A stretch of DNA of 64,000 bases, from assembly GCF_900104485.1 (NCBI RefSeq), contig NZ_FMXQ01000012.1, forward strand, positions 99,868 to 163,867. Reading direction: 5' to 3'. The translations under genes and the position numbers were made by a program. Source of the stretch: Bauldia litoralis (GTDB taxonomy: Bacteria; Pseudomonadota; Alphaproteobacteria; Rhizobiales; Kaistiaceae). Below the pieces are notes generated by a model. It worked only from the letters and a program-made list of their open reading frames with translations, was not told where the DNA came from and ran no database searches. This document shows, piece by piece, positions 61,899 to 64,000 of this stretch (within the stretch, counting starts at the first letter, position 1; each line of letters opens with the position of its first letter).

Positions 61899-64000
61899 AT
61901 GGCATTGGAACTCATTACCACCGATACTGTTACGGACGACGACGTACTCGAACTCGAGAACACGTTCGACGCAATCACGGCCGTGGTCGGCGGGACGACC
62001 TATGTATTCGTCACCGGCAGGAATGACGACGGTTTAAGCGTTTTCAGGCTCAACGCTGACGGAACGCTCACCAACACCGATAACGTCACCGATTTCGGCG
62101 ACCTCGAACTCTTTGACGTCAACCGGTTGGCCACCGTCGAGACCGGCGGCATCACCTATCTCATCTCCGCTGCCGCGAATGATTCCGGTGTCAGCGTCTT
62201 CATCGTCGGCGAGGACGGCATTCTGACCAACGTCGACAACGTCACCGATGGCGGCAGCCTGGAGCTCGAAAGCTCCAGGGGCGTCGCGATGGCGACCTTC
62301 GGCAATGTCGCCTATGTCTTCGTGGCCGGCGGCGGCGACGAGGGCATGAGCACCTTCTCGCTGGGCTCCGATGGCACGCTCACCAACCTCCAGAACTTCA
62401 CCGACGACGGTACGCTCTTCCTCGACGGACCCCGCGCCATCACCACCGCCGTCGTCAACGGCATCACCTACCTTTTCGTGGCCGGACAAGACGACGGTGG
62501 CATCAGCGTCTTTTCGGTGGATCCTGCCGACGGCAGCCTCGCCAATGTCTCCAACATCGCCGACACCCCCGATCTCGCTATCGCCCGCGTCTTCGAGATG
62601 ATCACGGCGCGGGTCGGCGGCGTCACCTACCTGATCGCGGGCGGCAGCGGCGACTACGGCCTCAGCGTGTTCTCGGTCGGCGTGGACGGGGCGCTGACCG
62701 AGGTCGAGACCATCGCCGGCTTCGACACTGAGTTCTTCCCGAGATATCCGTCCGGCATGAAGGTCATCGACGTGGACGGCGTCAGCTACCTCGTCATCGG
62801 CGGCTCAAGCAGCGGCGATGTCAGAGCTTACGCCATCGCCGATGACGGCACGCTGACCAAGGCCGAGTTGGGCGGTGACAACCTTTCCATTCCCGGCATG
62901 GCGAGGGTCGCGACGGCGGAGATCGACGGAGTCACCTACGTCGTGGCGAGTGGCACCCCCAGTGCCAGCGGTCAGATCACCGTCTTCCGGGCCGAACACA
63001 ACATCATCGACGAGACGGCGGCGGTGGTCGAGGTCGCCGAGAACGGCACCGCGGTCGTCGCCGTCGACAAGCTCTACGACGACGACACCGTCGCCTACAC
63101 CATCACCGGCGGCGCGGACGCGGCGCTGTTCCAGGTCAATGCGACGACCGGCGAAGTCTCCTTCATCGACGCTCCCGACTTCGAGATGCCCGCCGATGCC
63201 AATGGCGACAACAGCTACGAGGTCGAGGTCACCGTCGACGACGGCATCATCACCGAAACCAAGACACTGACCGTCGCGGTCACCAATGCGGTCATCGACG
63301 AGACGGCCGCGACCGTCACGATCGCCGAGAACGGGGCCGCCGTCGCCACGGTCGCCAAGGTCAATGCCGGCGACCCGGTGGCCTTCGCGATCACCGGCGG
63401 CGCCGACGCGGCGCTGTTCCAGGTCGACGCGTCGACCGGTGCGGTCTCCTTCATCGACGCCCCGGACTTCGAAATGCCGGCCGATGCCGATGGCGACAAC
63501 AGCTACGAGGTCGAGGTCAGCGCCGACGACGGCGCCCTTGTCGAGACCAAGACACTGACGGTGACGGTCACCGACGTCGGCGGGCTCGACATCTCCGGCA
63601 CCAACACGGGCGAGACGCTGACCGGCGGCGGCGAGGCGGACACCATCGCCGGCCGTGGCGGGAAGGACATCCTGCAGGGACTCGGCGGCGGCGACCTGCT
63701 CGATGGCGGCAAGAAGCGGGATACGCTCTTCGGCGGCGACGGCGAGGACCAGTTCAGTTTCTCGACCAGGCTCAAGAACAAGTGGGCCGACAGGATCGAG
63801 GATTTCGAGGTCGGGGACGACACCATCGTGCTCGACAGCGCCATCTTCGACGGGATCGGCGTCGGCGCGCTGAAAGGCAAATTCTTCAACACGGGCAAGA
63901 AAGCCAGCGACGGCAACGACCACGTCCTGTGGCAGAAGAACAAGGGGTGGCTGCGCTACGACGCCGACGGCAAGGGCGGCGACGACGCCGTCAAGTTCGC
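61899..64000 (+). CDS. Beta-propeller, cadherin-like and RTX secreted protein (3' end outside window)
   Basis: At least 700 residues, open to the window edge. Residues 1 to about 368 contain seven units of about 51 residues with a G-x-T-Y-L-F-V-A-G...G-x-S-V-F...DGTLT pattern, a seven-bladed propeller; the N-terminal VTDDDVLEL resembles the end of a blade and may close the ring. Two near-identical 96-residue cadherin-like repeats follow (369-560), then RTX nonapeptides (GGKKRDTLFGGDGEDQF) and a C-terminal domain like that of the protein at 44099-46627. There is no signal peptide, so type I export is expected. GCGAGG lies about 10 bases before ATG 61899. Probably a calcium-dependent surface or matrix adhesin. 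Confidence 0.85.
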   Translation, partial: MALELITTDTVTDDDVLELENTFDAITAVVGGTTYVFVTGRNDDGLSVFRLNADGTLTNTDNVTDFGDLELFDVNRLATVETGGITYLISAAANDSGVSVFIVGEDGILTNVDNVTDGGSLELESSRGVAMATFGNVAYVFVAGGGDEGMSTFSLGSDGTLTNLQNFTDDGTLFLDGPRAITTAVVNGITYLFVAGQDDGGISVFSVDPADGSLANVSNIADTPDLAIARVFEMITARVGGVTYLIAGGSGDYGLSVFSVGVDGALTEVETIAGFDTEFFPRYPSGMKVIDVDGVSYLVIGGSSSGDVRAYAIADDGTLTKAELGGDNLSIPGMARVATAEIDGVTYVVASGTPSASGQITVFRAEHNIIDETAAVVEVAENGTAVVAVDKLYDDDTVAYTITGGADAALFQVNATTGEVSFIDAPDFEMPADANGDNSYEVEVTVDDGIITETKTLTVAVTNAVIDETAATVTIAENGAAVATVAKVNAGDPVAFAITGGADAALFQVDASTGAVSFIDAPDFEMPADADGDNSYEVEVSADDGALVETKTLTVTVTDVGGLDISGTNTGETLTGGGEADTIAGRGGKDILQGLGGGDLLDGGKKRDTLFGGDGEDQFSFSTRLKNKWADRIEDFEVGDDTIVLDSAIFDGIGVGALKGKFFNTGKKASDGNDHVLWQKNKGWLRYDADGKGGDDAVKF
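63003..63578 (+). repeat. Tandem 288-bp coding repeat (two copies)
   Basis: Copy 1 is 63003-63290 and copy 2 is 63291-63578, each encoding a 96-residue cadherin-like unit that begins with I/V-IDETAA and contains ITGGADAALFQV and FIDAPDFEMPADA. Long stretches are identical at the base level, which suggests recent duplication or gene conversion. Confidence 0.85.

Noticed and set aside
62371..63943. Several short alternate-frame reading frames within the propeller/RTX gene
   Set aside because: They are serine/arginine-rich shadows of one continuous frame from ATG 61899 that shows clear repeats.

Overview
The window is GC-rich chromosomal DNA from an alphaproteobacterium, most probably a member of the Hyphomicrobiales (Rhizobiales). 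The strongest signs are the complete gene set for the very-long-chain fatty acid of rhizobial lipid A (acpXL to lpxXL), the alphaproteobacterial forms of AddA/AddB, the RegB/ActS-RegA/ActR redox two-component pair, and small families common in this group (DUF2852, DUF1206, MmcB). It looks like ordinary, densely packed core chromosome. I see no insertion sequence, prophage, CRISPR array, rRNA or tRNA gene.

Layout. 1-8.7 kb: end of a sugar kinase (AmgK type), a MurU-type nucleotidyltransferase, addB, addA, then trxA and a clear terminator. 8.8-13.8 kb (minus): trpF-trpB-trpA-accD-folC, tightly coupled. 13.9-16.3 kb: aldo/keto reductase, a zinc metallopeptidase and a DUF2852 membrane protein. 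16.4-20.6 kb: a PHB depolymerase with a helix-hairpin-helix tail, regB/regA and mmcB. 20.6-26.2 kb (minus): acpXL-fabZ-fabF2-fabF1-adh-lpxXL. 26.5-35.4 kb: a DUF1624 membrane protein, then a carbohydrate island (SMP-30-type lactonase and a complete sugar ABC transporter on the minus strand, two dehydrogenases divergent on the plus strand). 35.4-39.3 kb: DUF899, PAP2, DUF1206 and EEP-family genes separated by short palindromic repeats. 39.3-42.5 kb (minus): an acetoin-dehydrogenase-like E1 alpha/E1 beta/E2 operon. 42.7-47.2 kb: pyrophosphatase and a glycine-rich RTX protein, bracketed by two paralogous cyclic-nucleotide-binding proteins. 47.2-54.4 kb (minus): infC-rpmI-rplT-Rieske oxygenase-pheS-exonuclease-pheT-DHFR-like. 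54.6-61.5 kb: hydrolase, LysR regulator, NAD-dependent epimerase-like protein, pentad-repeat protein, queG, GST, uppP and an NDUFA9-like protein. 61.9 kb to the end: a second large RTX protein cut by the window edge.

Most noteworthy: infC begins at an ATT codon; one of the two fatty-acid condensing enzymes in the lipid A cluster has no cysteine at all and looks like a non-catalytic partner subunit; and two secreted proteins 15 kb apart share the same RTX and C-terminal module but carry unrelated front ends (autotransporter-style beta-helix/glycine-rich, versus a seven-unit beta-propeller plus two near-identical cadherin-like repeats). The carbohydrate island has an unassigned substrate. An exonuclease gene is wedged between pheS and pheT with overlapping codons on both sides. 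All calls come from reading the sequence and recalled family motifs; no database search was run.
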